The notes beneath the pieces were generated by a model. The model had not been told where the DNA came from and ran no database searches. It saw only the letters and a list, made by a program, of their open reading frames with translations. The translations under genes were made by a program, and so were the position numbers. From positions 1 to 64,000 of the forward strand of contig NZ_LAIJ01000004.1 of the NCBI RefSeq assembly GCF_001449115.1: a stretch of 64,000 bases of DNA, in the 5' to 3' direction. Shown piece by piece: positions 63,992 through 64,000 of this stretch (position 1 is the stretch's first letter; each line of letters opens with the position of its first letter). This DNA is from Occallatibacter gabretensis (GTDB taxonomy: Bacteria > Acidobacteriota > Terriglobia > Terriglobales > Acidobacteriaceae).

Positions 63992-64000
63992 GTGGATTTG
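63992..64000 (+). CDS. Possible start of the next gene, cut by the window end
   Basis: GTGGATTTG begins 17 bases after the M24-like stop, with CGAGG upstream. This would be the next gene of the operon, but only three codons are inside the window, so no product can be given. Confidence 0.3.

Noticed and set aside
1..64000. CRISPR array, rRNA genes, integrase/att-site island or prophage
   Set aside because: I found no regular spaced repeats, no rRNA-like stretches, no integrase or phage structural genes, and no tRNA-end duplication near the three tRNAs.

Overview
The window looks like chromosomal DNA of an acidobacterium, most likely from the Terriglobia/Acidobacteriaceae. This is judged from gene content, not from any database search. 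The pointers are two very large Oar-type TonB-dependent receptors with an N-terminal carboxypeptidase-regulatory-like domain, a TIGR02999-type ECF sigma factor beside a Ser/Thr kinase with a repeat-rich C-terminus, an SBBP/Ig-like repeat protein, a membrane winged-helix regulator fused to a PD40 propeller, Tat-exported Gfo/Idh/MocA oxidoreductases, and a tricorn-like S41 peptidase. Codon use and base composition look even, except for one mobile element.

Layout. 0.4-14 kb: sigma factor, kinase, a 1299-residue repeat protein whose ribosome binding site lies in a hairpin, a convergent Oar receptor, and a CadC-like regulator with a propeller. 14.3-21.7 kb: seven co-directional genes (two exported Gfo/Idh/MocA oxidoreductases, an exported sugar-phosphate-isomerase-like TIM barrel, a DoxX-like membrane protein, a discoidin-like protein, a TIGR03663 glycosyltransferase-like membrane protein, and ApbE). 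21.7-25.7 kb: tex, tRNA-Pro, a DUF4112 protein, tRNA-His and a probably frameshifted small acidic gene. 25.8-38.1 kb: a polysaccharide-utilisation region with a GH105 unsaturated glucuronyl/galacturonyl hydrolase, a cupin, KduD, an Oar receptor, a divergent LacI regulator with a candidate operator between them, a GH2 exo-glucosaminidase-like enzyme, and a translationally coupled PuuP-like permease. 38-52.4 kb: housekeeping and mixed genes (YheT-like hydrolase, tRNA-Arg, flgM, CYTH protein, TonB-C protein, secA, MFS pump with a divergent TetR and a perfect 18-bp operator, tricorn-like peptidase, DinB, tmk). 52.4-55.9 kb: a frameshifted outer-membrane-like gene, a YXWGXW/proline-rich protein and a Tat-exported HisC-like aminotransferase.

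56.1-59.1 kb holds a complete transposable element. An IS1-type DDE transposase lies inside 21-bp perfect terminal inverted repeats flanked by an 8-bp target duplication (AAATTGGG). It carries four passenger genes: three run in the same direction as the transposase, and one is a divergent membrane-anchored protein whose stop codon lies inside the terminal repeat. The empty site, reconstructed from the flanks, was a small palindrome. I consider this the most novel structure in the window.

59.2-64 kb: a sugar-uptake and catabolism operon with an SSS symporter, a 71-residue membrane protein, an L-fucose/arabinose-isomerase-like protein and an M24-fold protein that has lost most metal ligands. 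It probably continues past the window end.
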